This document shows positions 8,521 to 17,630 of a stretch of DNA of 64,000 nt, piece by piece; positions within the stretch are counted from its first letter, which is position 1; the number at the start of each line of letters is the position of its first letter. The notes below the pieces were generated by a model, which saw only the letters and a program-made list of their open reading frames with translations, was not told the origin of the DNA and searched no databases. Source of the stretch: Nitrospirota bacterium (GTDB lineage: Bacteria; Nitrospirota; Thermodesulfovibrionia; Thermodesulfovibrionales; UBA6898); the NCBI GenBank assembly GCA_016214855.1, contig JACRMT010000002.1, forward strand, positions 124,001-188,000, given 5' to 3'. The translations under genes were made by a program, and so were the position numbers.

Positions 8521-8868
8521 TCAAACCTCAAAGGCGTCCTGAATATAGTGAATGTCCGGCTTTCCGCTCTTCATCGAGATGCTGATAACATCGAATCGCG
8601 CAGGCATCTCTTTCCTGAATCTCTTCAGGTAGCTCATGGCGACCTTCGTGATCTTTGCCTGTTTTCGACTGGTTACTGCCTCGAACGGAGCGCCGTACGC
8701 ATCGCCTGCCCGTGCTTTTACTTCAATAAACACAAAGACATTGCCGTCCTTTGCGATAATGTCGATCTCGCCAAAAGGGGTGCGAAAGTTCTGCTCAATA
8801 ATAGTAAGCCCTTTTTCCCTGCAGAGAGCCACTGCAAGGTCTTCGCCCTTTTTGCCGAGGTCTTTCAT
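8521..8868 (-). CDS. YraN/UPF0102 family endonuclease-like protein
   Basis: This 115-aa protein matches the UPF0102 (YraN) family, which has a PD-(D/E)XK nuclease-like core. The core is visible as FGEIDIIAKDGNVFVFIEVKAR, holding the catalytic Asp and ExK. The family is associated with Holliday-junction or DNA processing, but its role is poorly defined. The ATG at 8868 starts 4 nt after the upstream Toprim gene's stop; a TTG seven codons earlier would overlap that gene. The pair is likely co-transcribed. Confidence 0.85.
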   Translation of the reverse strand: MKDLGKKGEDLAVALCREKGLTIIEQNFRTPFGEIDIIAKDGNVFVFIEVKARAGDAYGAPFEAVTSRKQAKITKVAMSYLKRFRKEMPARFDVISISMKSGKPDIHYIQDAFEV

Positions 8869-8872
8869 GGAG

Positions 8873-9304
8873 CTAATCGCTTCCCTCAAGTCTCATGAGC
8901 AGGGCTGGTATGCTTTCTATATCCTTAATGTCCTTTTGGCAGAGCATCCTGAACAATTCCCTGAATGCTGCATATTCTTCCCAATGCCCGTGAAGGTTTC
9001 CTGTCAATGACCTGAACAGCATATCTCCCTTTGCATCCCAGTCAAGGAGCAGGACGACCTTTGAGAACTGCTCTGCCAATTCCTCGGAAAAATCATAAAG
9101 CCCCTTGCCGCGGTGAAGCGGTATGATTTCTCCGGAAAGGCCGAGCTTTCTCAGTGCCTGCAGGTCTTTTTTCCCTTCCACAACGACCGGGAAACGTCTG
9201 TTAAGCTCACAAAGGGCCTCAATGACCTCACGGAGCCGTTCAGCCCGTTCAAGGTCTTCAGTTGACGGCATGTTATGGCTATGCTTGTTGTTCATGAGAG
9301 GCAT
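8873..9304 (-). CDS. Toprim-domain protein, 143 aa
   Basis: The protein has a compact Toprim fold: the glutamate motif VVVEGKKDLQALRKLG near residue 40 and the DxD motif LLLDWDAKGD near residue 85. Small stand-alone Toprim proteins are related to RNase M5 and primase cores, and this one is short like archaeal-type Toprim proteins of unknown function. It heads a two-gene unit with the YraN-like gene. A TATAAT-like -10 sequence lies just upstream of the first ATG; the third in-frame codon is also ATG and could be the real start. Confidence 0.75.
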   Translation of the reverse strand: MPLMNNKHSHNMPSTEDLERAERLREVIEALCELNRRFPVVVEGKKDLQALRKLGLSGEIIPLHRGKGLYDFSEELAEQFSKVVLLLDWDAKGDMLFRSLTGNLHGHWEEYAAFRELFRMLCQKDIKDIESIPALLMRLEGSD

Positions 9305-9483
9305 TTTCTTATTATAATCATATGCTGGTCAAAAAGTAGGGTCTTCAGACGCCGCAGACGGCAAGTGACGGAAAAGCTGAACAGAATAGTTTGCCGTGTT
9401 CCTGATAAGGATAGCTTCCAGGGGACGCATATGAAGAACATGAAAAAATGGAAGGAGAGAGAATGAAAAAGTGCTTGAAGATA

Positions 9484-9508
9484 AACAAGAAATATTATAT
9501 TTCTTGTT
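9484..9508. repeat. Perfect inverted repeat upstream of the pil promoter
   Basis: Eleven bases (AACAAGAAATA) are repeated as a perfect complement after a 3-nt loop. The element ends 13 nt before the predicted -35 box of pilB. Its AT-rich symmetry suits either a regulator site or a hairpin; no T-tract follows. Confidence 0.6.
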
Positions 9509-9521
9509 ATCAGTTTGTTTG

Positions 9522-9550
9522 TTGACAAGAGCCCTATTTTCATATATTTT
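9522..9550 (+). promoter_or_regulatory. Predicted promoter of the pil operon
   Basis: TTGACA (9522-9527) and a TATTTT -10-like box (9545-9550) are 17 nt apart and end just before the pilB ATG at 9557. The -10 is imperfect. Confidence 0.5.
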
Positions 9551-9556
9551 AGACAT

Positions 9557-11389
9557 ATGGCGGCTAAACTCGGGCAGATTCTCATTGCCTCAAGTATTAT
9601 TACTGAAGATCAGCTGAAGCAGGCCCTTAACGCCCAGAAAAGGGAAGGTGGAAGGCTTGGGACGAATCTGGTAAAACTGGGCTTCATTACTGAAGAAAAA
9701 CTCGTTGCTTTTTTGAGCAAACAGTATGGTGTTCCCGCGATAAACCTTTCTGATTACAAGATCGATTCTGCAGTGCTGAAACTGGTTCCCGCTGATATGG
9801 CAAAGAAGTACCTGATCATGCCTGTGGCAAGGGTCGGAGCAACGCTCACCATTGCAATGGCTGACCCGTCAAATGTGTTTGCGATCGACGATGTAAAGTT
9901 CATGACCGGCTACAATGTCGAGGTCGTTGTCTCGAGCGAGAGCGCGATCATAGGCGGCATCACGACCTGCTATCTCGGCAAGGGTGAGAATGTCCTTGCA
10001 ACTTCCGGTGCTTCGCAGAAGGCGGCTGCTACCACAAATGCAATTCTTCAGGCAAAGGATTATACCTTCACCGAAGCCGATCTGGCTGCCGGGGCTGATT
10101 TTGGGGGCACGGACGATGGCCCGCAGGTCAGCGTTGAGGATTTCGATTCGATCGTCGGCAATGCTCTTGATGGTGTTGACGTCCTTGAGGAAAAAGATGA
10201 TTCTGAGGTCGTAAGGGACGTTGAGGCGCCGATCGTGAAGCTCGTGAACGGCATTTTCGTTAATGCTATCAAATCAGGCGCCAGCGATATCCATATTGAG
10301 CCCTATGAGAACTCCCTGAGAGTACGATACCGTGTAGACGGCGTTATGTACACGGTCATGAACCTTCCGACCAAGATCAAGGCTGCTCTTACTTCACGAA
10401 TCAAGATCATGTCCAAACTTGATATTGCAGAGCGCAGGCTTCCGCAGGACGGCAGGATCAAGCTCAAGCTGGGGAAGAAACGGGAGATCGATTTCCGCGT
10501 ATCGGTCCTTCCCTGCCTGTTCGGCGAAAAGACGGTTCTCAGACTTCTTGACAAGGCCAACCTGCAGGTCGATCTCACGAAGCTGGGCTTTGAGGTTGCT
10601 GCCATGGATGACTTCATGGAAGCCCTCAATAAACCGTATGGCATGATCCTGGTGACCGGCCCTACGGGCAGCGGAAAGACCACGACCCTTTATTCTGCCT
10701 TGAGCTATCTCAATAAAGCTGACACGAATATCATGACTGCCGAAGATCCGGTCGAGTTCAATTTCATGGGCATCAACCAGGTGCAGATGAAGGAAGAAAT
10801 AGGCCTGACCTTTGCCGCAGCATTGAGATCATTCCTCCGGCAGGACCCTGACATCATCATGGTCGGTGAGATCCGGGACTTCGAGACCGCTGAGATCGGC
10901 GTCAAGGCGGCTCTGACAGGACATCTGGTGCTGAGTACGCTTCATACGAACGATGCTCCGGGTACGATAAGCAGACTTTTGAATATGGGTATTGAGCCTT
11001 TCCTTGTTTCGTCCGCCGTTATTATCATTGTTGCCCAGAGGCTTGCAAGAAGGATCTGCGCCAGCTGTAAGGCAGAAGATCCTGTCCCTGCGCTGGCACT
11101 GACAAAGGTCGGTTATACGGAGGACGAGGCAAAGACCATGAAGGTCTTTAAAGGCAAAGGCTGCCCGGCCTGTAATAATACCGGGTACAAGGGCAGAGTT
11201 GCGCTGTATGAGGTAATGCTTCTCAAGGATGAGATCAAGGAACTTGTCCTTGAAGGAGCATCTTCTGCGGAGATAAAAAAGGCTGCAATCCGCCTCGGCA
11301 TGAAGTCATTAAGAATGAGCGGCATGACAAAGATCGTAGAAGGCGTAACGACGATAGAAGAAGTCTTGCGTGTCACCTTCGGAGATTAA
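9557..11389 (+). CDS. pilB: Type IV pilus assembly ATPase PilB
   Basis: PilB is the hexameric cytoplasmic ATPase that drives pilus extension. The 610-aa protein starts with an MshEN/T2SSE N-terminal domain (KLGQILIASSIITEDQLKQA), which in relatives binds c-di-GMP. A middle domain and the motor follow: Walker A GPTGSGKTTT near residue 369, the Asp and Glu boxes, LSTLHTNDAPGT, and a C-terminal zinc-binding four-cysteine region (CASC and CPAC). I chose ATG 9557 because the MshEN domain begins there; an in-frame ATG at 9515 lies before the predicted promoter. It leads an operon with pilT, pilC, pilS and pilR. Confidence 0.95.
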   Translation: MAAKLGQILIASSIITEDQLKQALNAQKREGGRLGTNLVKLGFITEEKLVAFLSKQYGVPAINLSDYKIDSAVLKLVPADMAKKYLIMPVARVGATLTIAMADPSNVFAIDDVKFMTGYNVEVVVSSESAIIGGITTCYLGKGENVLATSGASQKAAATTNAILQAKDYTFTEADLAAGADFGGTDDGPQVSVEDFDSIVGNALDGVDVLEEKDDSEVVRDVEAPIVKLVNGIFVNAIKSGASDIHIEPYENSLRVRYRVDGVMYTVMNLPTKIKAALTSRIKIMSKLDIAERRLPQDGRIKLKLGKKREIDFRVSVLPCLFGEKTVLRLLDKANLQVDLTKLGFEVAAMDDFMEALNKPYGMILVTGPTGSGKTTTLYSALSYLNKADTNIMTAEDPVEFNFMGINQVQMKEEIGLTFAAALRSFLRQDPDIIMVGEIRDFETAEIGVKAALTGHLVLSTLHTNDAPGTISRLLNMGIEPFLVSSAVIIIVAQRLARRICASCKAEDPVPALALTKVGYTEDEAKTMKVFKGKGCPACNNTGYKGRVALYEVMLLKDEIKELVLEGASSAEIKKAAIRLGMKSLRMSGMTKIVEGVTTIEEVLRVTFGD

Positions 11390-11400
11390 AGGAGACCTGA

Positions 11401-12495
11401 ATGGCAACAATTTATGACCTGCTGAAAGTCATGATAGAGAAAGGAGCATCTGACCTTCATATTACGACTGCAAGCCCTCCGAGACTGAGGATCGACGGGA
11501 AACTGATCCCCCTTGATCATCCGACTCTTACGCCTGTTGAGACAAAGACATTGGCGTACAGCATTCTGACGGATGCCCAGAAACATAAGTTTGAAGAGAA
11601 TAACGAGCTTGACCTTTCATTCGGGGTGAAAGGACTGAGCAGATTCAGGGGGAACATCTTCATGCAGAGGGGCGCTGTTGCCGGAGCGTTCAGGACCATT
11701 CCCTTCGAGATAAAGACCTTCCAGGACCTGGGTCTCCCTGAGGTGGTGAATGACCTGGTTAAAAGGCCGAGGGGCCTTATTCTTTGCACTGGACCTACTG
11801 GCAGCGGTAAATCGACGACCCTTGCAGCCATGGTCGACAGGATAAACTCGGAACGCTATGATCATATCATTACGGTTGAAGATCCGATCGAATATCTGCA
11901 TGGACACAAAAAATGTCTGATCAATCAGAGGGAGGTCCATGCTGACACTGCCTCATTCAAGGCTGCGCTCCGGTATATTCTCAGGCAAGACCCGGATGTG
12001 GTGCTTATTGGTGAGATGAGAGATCTTGAAACCATTGAAGCTGCTCTGACCGTAGCTGAAACAGGTCATTTGACGCTTGCAACGCTTCATACCAACTCAG
12101 CCGTGCAGACCATGAACCGTATCATCGATGTCTTTCCACCGCATCAGCAGGAGCAGATCCGTGTTCAGCTCTCGTTCGTTCTTGAGGGTGTATTGTCACA
12201 GCAGCTGATTGCGAAGAAATCCGGAAAGGGGAGAGCACTTGCTATTGAACTGCTTGTGCCGAACGCTGCCATCAGAAACCTGATCCGCGAGGACAAGATC
12301 CACCAGGTGTACTCCATGATGCAGACAGGCCAGGGAAAGTTCGGCATGCAGACCATGAACCAGTCGCTCATTGAGCTGTATACTAAGGGGCATATTGCCT
12401 ATGAAGATGCGATCGCCAGGTCGTCGGTACCTGAGGAAATAATCCAGATGCTGCAGAGGCTCAGTTCTTCTCCCTCTGCACGCGGGAGGCAATAG
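11401..12495 (+). CDS. pilT: Type IV pilus retraction ATPase PilT
   Basis: PilT powers pilus retraction and twitching. The 364-aa length is normal. Walker A GPTGSGKSTT is near residue 130, followed by the Asp box (TVEDPIEY), Walker B (DVVLIGEMRD), the His box (LATLHTNSAVQTMNRIIDVF) and the C-terminal AIRNLIREDK motif needed for retraction. It starts behind a clear AAAGGAG, 11 nt after pilB, and is followed by pilC after 3 nt. Confidence 0.97.
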   Translation: MATIYDLLKVMIEKGASDLHITTASPPRLRIDGKLIPLDHPTLTPVETKTLAYSILTDAQKHKFEENNELDLSFGVKGLSRFRGNIFMQRGAVAGAFRTIPFEIKTFQDLGLPEVVNDLVKRPRGLILCTGPTGSGKSTTLAAMVDRINSERYDHIITVEDPIEYLHGHKKCLINQREVHADTASFKAALRYILRQDPDVVLIGEMRDLETIEAALTVAETGHLTLATLHTNSAVQTMNRIIDVFPPHQQEQIRVQLSFVLEGVLSQQLIAKKSGKGRALAIELLVPNAAIRNLIREDKIHQVYSMMQTGQGKFGMQTMNQSLIELYTKGHIAYEDAIARSSVPEEIIQMLQRLSSSPSARGRQ

Positions 12496-12498
12496 ATC

Positions 12499-13707
12499 AT
12501 GGCAACGATTTTTGAATGGTCAGGTAAAACAACCAAGGGATTAATCGAGTCAGGTGAGATTTCTGCCAACTCGAAGGATGAGGTAATTGCCCAGCTCAGA
12601 AAAAGGAGCATCACGGCGACCCTGGTCCGGGAAAAGAAGAAGACTGCGAGTAAATTCAACTTTGGCGGCGGGGTCAAAGACAAGGATATCGTCATTTTTA
12701 CCCGTCAGTTCGCCACTATGATAGACGCAGGCCTTCCGCTTGTTCAGGCCCTTGAGATCCTTTCGCAGCAGGTTGAGAGCAAGTCCCTGGCAACAGCCCT
12801 CACGGGTATCAAGAACGATGTCGAGGGAGGCGCCACCTATGCTGATGCGCTGAGAAAGCATCCCAAAGTTTTCACTGACCTGTATGCGAACATGGTGGCA
12901 GCGGGTGAGTCAGGAGGTATTCTCGATACTATTCTGAACCGGCTCGCAGCGTATATGGAAAAAGCGATGAAACTGAAGAAAAAGGTCAAGGGAGCGATGA
13001 TCTATCCGATCGTTGTCTCATCGATCGCGGTCGGCGTTATCGCGGTCATTATGATATTTGTTGTGCCGACCTTCTCAAAGATGTTCACACAGATGGGCGG
13101 CACCCTTCCGCTGCCTACACTGCTTGTCATGAAGACCAGTAATTTCCTTGCCGGTATCGGAGGAGTGATCTCGGGGATGATCATCGCCGCTGCTATTGTT
13201 GCCTTTAAACAGATCCGGAAGACCGAAAAAGGCACTGCGATGACTGATCGTATCTTCCTGAAATTGCCGATCTTCGGTATTCTGCTCAGAAAGGTCGCGG
13301 TTGCCAAGTTTACCCGAACGCTCGGAACGTTGATCAGCAGCGGCGTCCCGATCCTGGACGGGCTTGAGATAACGGCAAAAACAGCCGGCAACAAGGTCAT
13401 TGAGTATGCGGTCATGGAGGTCAGGCAGGCAGTTACTGAAGGTAAGACACTTGCTGAGCCGCTTATGAGATCCAAGGTTTTTCCTCCTATGGTCACGCAT
13501 ATGATCGCAGTCGGTGAAGCGACCGGTGCACTCGATGCCATGCTTAACAAGATCGCTGATTTTTACGATGACGAAGTTGACGCTTCGGTCGGTAACCTGA
13601 CTGCCATGATGGAGCCGATGCTGATGGTCTTTCTCGGAGGCTCGGTCGGTTTTATCGTTATCGCGATGTATCTGCCCATCTTCAAGCTTATCACCCTCAT
13701 CAAGTAA
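12499..13707 (+). CDS. pilC: Type IV pilus inner-membrane platform protein PilC
   Basis: PilC is the inner-membrane platform that couples the PilB/PilT motors to pilin polymerisation. The 402-aa protein has the duplicated GspF domain: the first starts near residue 65 (FTRQFATMIDAGLPLVQALE), the second near residue 270 (FTRTLGTLISSGVPILDGLE). Transmembrane helices lie near residues 170, 215 and 375. It is 3 nt downstream of pilT and 6 nt upstream of pilS. Confidence 0.96.
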   Translation: MATIFEWSGKTTKGLIESGEISANSKDEVIAQLRKRSITATLVREKKKTASKFNFGGGVKDKDIVIFTRQFATMIDAGLPLVQALEILSQQVESKSLATALTGIKNDVEGGATYADALRKHPKVFTDLYANMVAAGESGGILDTILNRLAAYMEKAMKLKKKVKGAMIYPIVVSSIAVGVIAVIMIFVVPTFSKMFTQMGGTLPLPTLLVMKTSNFLAGIGGVISGMIIAAAIVAFKQIRKTEKGTAMTDRIFLKLPIFGILLRKVAVAKFTRTLGTLISSGVPILDGLEITAKTAGNKVIEYAVMEVRQAVTEGKTLAEPLMRSKVFPPMVTHMIAVGEATGALDAMLNKIADFYDDEVDASVGNLTAMMEPMLMVFLGGSVGFIVIAMYLPIFKLITLIK

Positions 13708-13713
13708 GCTTGC

Positions 13714-15300
13714 ATGGCAGATGCCGCCATGCATCTAAGACTCAAGGCCCTGATTGTATTCAGGGCCTTGTTTGTCAGCCTGCTCCTTGGCTCTGCATTC
13801 ATTTTTAAAATAGAATTTTTTCCAAACCCCCGTGCCATATCTTTTTTTATTATTGCGCTCTATAGCCTCACCATACTGTATGTCCTGCTTATACAGCGCA
13901 TTAAAAAGGTTTTTCTCTTTGCTTACATTCAGCTCGTCCTCGATGTCTTTGCCGAGATAGCGCTTATCTATATTACGGGCGGCATTGAGAGCTGGTTCTC
14001 CTTTACCCTGATCCTTACGGTGATGTCCTCAAGCATAGTGCTTAATCAGAAAGCCGGTTACATTGTCGCAAGCATGAGCTGCATCCTGTATGGAGCCATG
14101 CTCGATTTGCAATTTTACGGCCTGATACCTATCCCCTACGAAAGGACCATGCTGGAAAAACAGTTTCTGTATAATATTTTTATTCATACCATCTCGCTCT
14201 ATGTTACCGCCTATCTTGCGGGCTATCTCTCCTCGCGGCTCGAAAAGACCACAGAGGAGCTTGCCGAGAAAGACACGCATCTCAGAGACCTGGAGCTTTT
14301 TAACATGAAGGTTATCGAGAGCCTGCCGAGCGGTCTTGTTACGACCGATATTGAGGGAAAGGTGCTTATCTTTAACAGAGCTGCCGAGCAGATTACCGGC
14401 ACGGCAAAACAGGAGATTATCGGCAGGACCATAGAGCATGGCCTGCCATTCCTGAAAATTCCGATCAGGGAAGGACGGCAGGATGGGGTCCTGAACAGAC
14501 ATAATCATGAGAAGAAGATCATCGGGATACACATTTCTATCCTGAGGGATATCAGCGGCAAGGAAACAGGGTTCATCGGCATCTTTCAGGATCTGACTGC
14601 GCTGAAAGAACTCGAAAATGAGATGAAGAACAAGGAAAAATGGGCGGCAATAGGCGAACTGTCTGCGAATATCGCACATGAGATCAGAAATCCGCTCGCA
14701 TCCCTCAGGGGATCCATAGAGATGCTCAGGGAGGGCAGGATCCCGGAAAAGTACCGTGACAAGCTTATGGGAATAGCTATCAATGAGACGGAGAGGCTCA
14801 ATACTATTGTGACAGATTTTCTCACCTATTCAAGGCCAAAGCCGCTTGATATTCAGAACGCGGACCTGAATGCGCTTCTGCGCGATACGCTTGAACTCCT
14901 TCGAAACAGAGCGCAGAGCATGGGGGATATCATTGTCCGTCCGGAATGCGATGGGGAACTGATTGTTTCTTTGGATCCGCAGAAGATAAGGCAGGTCTTC
15001 TGGAACCTCGGCATCAACGCCCTTGAGGCCATGGAAAAGGGCGGTGAGCTGACGGTCTCAACAAAGGAAACGCCGGATAAGATATCGGTCATATTTTCCG
15101 ACACGGGCTTCGGCATGGCTGCCGAGGACCTGGAGAGGATCTTTTATCCCTTTCATACCACAAAAGATAAGGGGACCGGGCTCGGATTGTCTATTGCGCT
15201 CAGGATCGTGGAGGAGCATCAGGGAAGGATCGTGGTAAAGAGCAAGCTTGGCTCAGGGACGACCTTTGAGATCATACTACCGAGGACCTATGGAAAATAA
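13714..15300 (+). CDS. pilS: Sensor histidine kinase PilS
   Basis: PilS senses membrane pilin and phosphorylates PilR to adjust pilin transcription. This 528-aa protein has about six N-terminal transmembrane helices (residues 10-180), a PAS domain (about 195-310), the phospho-accepting histidine in ANIAHEIRNPLASLRG (near 327) and an ATPase domain with GFGMAAEDLERIFYPF and GTGLGLSIALRIV boxes. An ATG five codons later is an alternative start. Its stop overlaps the pilR start, so the pair is translationally coupled. Confidence 0.9.
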   Translation: MADAAMHLRLKALIVFRALFVSLLLGSAFIFKIEFFPNPRAISFFIIALYSLTILYVLLIQRIKKVFLFAYIQLVLDVFAEIALIYITGGIESWFSFTLILTVMSSSIVLNQKAGYIVASMSCILYGAMLDLQFYGLIPIPYERTMLEKQFLYNIFIHTISLYVTAYLAGYLSSRLEKTTEELAEKDTHLRDLELFNMKVIESLPSGLVTTDIEGKVLIFNRAAEQITGTAKQEIIGRTIEHGLPFLKIPIREGRQDGVLNRHNHEKKIIGIHISILRDISGKETGFIGIFQDLTALKELENEMKNKEKWAAIGELSANIAHEIRNPLASLRGSIEMLREGRIPEKYRDKLMGIAINETERLNTIVTDFLTYSRPKPLDIQNADLNALLRDTLELLRNRAQSMGDIIVRPECDGELIVSLDPQKIRQVFWNLGINALEAMEKGGELTVSTKETPDKISVIFSDTGFGMAAEDLERIFYPFHTTKDKGTGLGLSIALRIVEEHQGRIVVKSKLGSGTTFEIILPRTYGK

Positions 15301-16651
15301 AGGCAGAATTCTTATTATTGAAGACGAAAAGAGCATGCGCGAGGTGCTTAATATCCTGCTGGAGGAGGAGGGGTATGAGACCCTGTCAGCCTCAGACGGG
15401 CAGGACGGCATCAGGATGATCCAGGAGGACATTTTCGATATCGTGATCACGGACATCAGGATGCCGAGAGCAGACGGCTTTGAGGTCCTCAGGAAAGTGA
15501 AAGAAATATCGCCTACCAGTATTGTGATCATGATCACTGCCTTCGGCACAACAGAATCGACCATAGAAGCAATGAAGCTGGGGGCGTACGACTACATTCA
15601 CAAGCCCTTCAAGATCGATGAGATCCGTCTTATCATTAACAAGGCCTTTGAGAAGAAGAGGCTCAGCGAGGAGATCTCTGTTCTCAGAGAGAAGGTTCAG
15701 ACCACCTACCGCATTGAGAACATCATCGGCAAAAGCCCCAGGATGCAGGAACTTTTCAGGCTGATCCCAAAAGTTGCCCAGAGCAGTTCGACCGTGCTGA
15801 TCACCGGCGAGAGCGGCTGCGGCAAGGAACTGGTCGCTGCAGCCCTGCATAACCTGAGTATGAGAAAGAACAAGAACTTTGTCACGATCAACTGTGCCAC
15901 CTTCCCGGAAGGGCTTCTTGAAACAGAACTCTTTGGCCATGTCAAGGGATCCTTCACCGGTGCTGTACAGAACAAGGAGGGGCTCTTCGAGATCGCTGAC
16001 CAGGGGACCATCCTCCTTGACGAAATAGCTGAAATGCCGCTGTCCCTCCAGCCGAAGCTGCTGCGGGTGCTCGAGAACGGCATATTTAGAAGGGTGGGCG
16101 GCGTAGCAGACATTACGGTCGATGTCAGGGTACTATCTGCGACAAACAGGAACCTGGCCGAAGCAATAGCAGAAGGGAAATTCCGGGAGGACCTTTTCTA
16201 CCGGCTGAATGTCATCCCTTTGCATATGCCGCCGCTGAGGGAACGGCCTGAGGATATCCCGCTTCTGCTGGACCATTTTTTCCGCAAGTTTTCCGGAGGC
16301 TCGAAGAAGCTCACTTCAGAAGCGCTTCGCATACTCATGAAGTATCCCTGGAAAGGCAATGTGCGGGAGCTTGAGAATATGGTCGAGAGAGTTGTCCTGC
16401 TGACTGAAGGAGATGCCATTTTGCCGGAAGACCTTCCCGAAGAGTTCTTTCTAACTTCACGCAAGGATACAGGCCTCCCCGCTGTTGATGACGAGGGCGT
16501 TGACCTTGAAAAGATTATTGAGGAGATCGAAAAGGACTATCTCCTGAAGGCATTGGCAAAGGCTAATGGCAGCAAGACCGATGCTGCAAAGCTTCTCAAT
16601 CTTTCATTCAGGTCTTTCAGACACCGCTTATATAAATACGGGATAAAGTGA
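15290..16651 (+). CDS. pilR: Sigma-54-dependent response regulator PilR
   Basis: PilR activates sigma-54 promoters of pilin genes. The start is taken as ATG 15290, overlapping the end of pilS, because the receiver domain begins at once; this gives 453 aa. Domains in order are the receiver (phospho-Asp in IVITDIRMPRADG), an AAA+ domain with Walker A GESGCGKE and a C-terminal Fis-type HTH (AKLLNLSFRSFRHRLYKYG). The sigma-54 contact loop reads GSFTGA rather than the usual GAFTGA; Ser in this place occurs in natural activators. No pilin gene or sigma-54 promoter target is visible in the window. Confidence 0.93.
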   Translation: MENKGRILIIEDEKSMREVLNILLEEEGYETLSASDGQDGIRMIQEDIFDIVITDIRMPRADGFEVLRKVKEISPTSIVIMITAFGTTESTIEAMKLGAYDYIHKPFKIDEIRLIINKAFEKKRLSEEISVLREKVQTTYRIENIIGKSPRMQELFRLIPKVAQSSSTVLITGESGCGKELVAAALHNLSMRKNKNFVTINCATFPEGLLETELFGHVKGSFTGAVQNKEGLFEIADQGTILLDEIAEMPLSLQPKLLRVLENGIFRRVGGVADITVDVRVLSATNRNLAEAIAEGKFREDLFYRLNVIPLHMPPLRERPEDIPLLLDHFFRKFSGGSKKLTSEALRILMKYPWKGNVRELENMVERVVLLTEGDAILPEDLPEEFFLTSRKDTGLPAVDDEGVDLEKIIEEIEKDYLLKALAKANGSKTDAAKLLNLSFRSFRHRLYKYGIK

Positions 16652-16664
16652 TACAATAGCTCTG

Positions 16665-17630
16665 ATGAAACTTGGCGAGGCATTAATCAAAGACAGCATC
16701 ATCACCAGGGACCAGCTTAAGAAGGCCCTTGAGAGACAGGTTATCTTCGGCGGACGGATCGGGTCGAACATCATTGAGCTCGGCTTTGTCAAAGAGAATG
16801 AAATGCTTTCCTTCCTGAGTTCTTTTTTTAAGGTCCCGGCAGTCAAGGTCGCTGATCTGAATGCTATTGACCCGGAGGTCATTGCAAGCATCACCGCAGA
16901 GATTGCCGATAAATACAAGATCTTGCCGTTTAAGAAAGACCGCAATAGGCTGCATGCGGCCATGCTCGACCCGCGATCCATGTCGAGTGTTGACGAGATG
17001 AGATTTCTCATCGGGCTTGATATTGTCCCCTATGTCATTACAGAACTGAGGCTCCTCTACTGCCTTGAAAAATATTACGACATCAAGAGAGACCTCCGTT
17101 ACATCAGTGTCTTTGGCAGGGAGGAGGCTGCGGAGGAGAAGAAACCCGAGGACGAGGCAAAGCAGATCCTGAAGGTGAAAGAGCAGTTTGCCGCAGTGCG
17201 GGATAAGGAAGAGGTCATCGGTATACTCCTGAGCATGACGAAGACGGTTGCGTCAAGGGCTGCAGTGTTCCTGGTCAAGGGTAATGCCGTTTCCGGATGG
17301 AAGGCCCGCGGGGTTGATATAGACGCGTTTAATACGTCTGCTGAAGGTCAGTCCATATTCTCAGAGGTCCTTAGCCGAAAGACCTATTACCGAGGCCCCC
17401 TTCTGAAGATACCGGGCAATGCATTGCTTATTGAACGGCTGAACGGAACGCCCCAGGACTGCTGCATGATGCCGGTCACGATCAGGGACAAGATCATTGG
17501 TCTTCTCTATGTTGACAACGGCAATAATTCGGTGCTTGATGCAGGACTTGGGTACATACACAGCCTTGTTGCGCTGGCGTCTGTCAGTTTTGAGATTGTG
17601 ATCCTCAGAAAGAAGCTCTTCGACCTATAG
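16665..17630 (+). CDS. MshEN-domain protein with GAF-like C-terminus, last gene of pil operon
   Basis: The 321-aa protein repeats the N-terminal MshEN module of PilB (KLGEALIKDSIITRDQLKKA and GRIGSNIIELGFVKENEMLSF) but has no ATPase. Residues about 175-320 look like a GAF-type sensory domain (AVFLVKG, then PVTIRDKIIGLLYVDNG). MshEN modules bind c-di-GMP in relatives, so I infer a regulator that links c-di-GMP to pilus motors. It begins 13 nt after pilR. Its last bases overlap the convergent fdhD by 6 nt. The exact role is unknown. Confidence 0.75.
   Translation: MKLGEALIKDSIITRDQLKKALERQVIFGGRIGSNIIELGFVKENEMLSFLSSFFKVPAVKVADLNAIDPEVIASITAEIADKYKILPFKKDRNRLHAAMLDPRSMSSVDEMRFLIGLDIVPYVITELRLLYCLEKYYDIKRDLRYISVFGREEAAEEKKPEDEAKQILKVKEQFAAVRDKEEVIGILLSMTKTVASRAAVFLVKGNAVSGWKARGVDIDAFNTSAEGQSIFSEVLSRKTYYRGPLLKIPGNALLIERLNGTPQDCCMMPVTIRDKIIGLLYVDNGNNSVLDAGLGYIHSLVALASVSFEIVILRKKLFDL

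Noticed and set aside
15290-16651. GSFTGA loop in PilR as a defect
   Set aside because: Ser for Ala at this place occurs in natural sigma-54 activators, so I do not treat it as loss of function.
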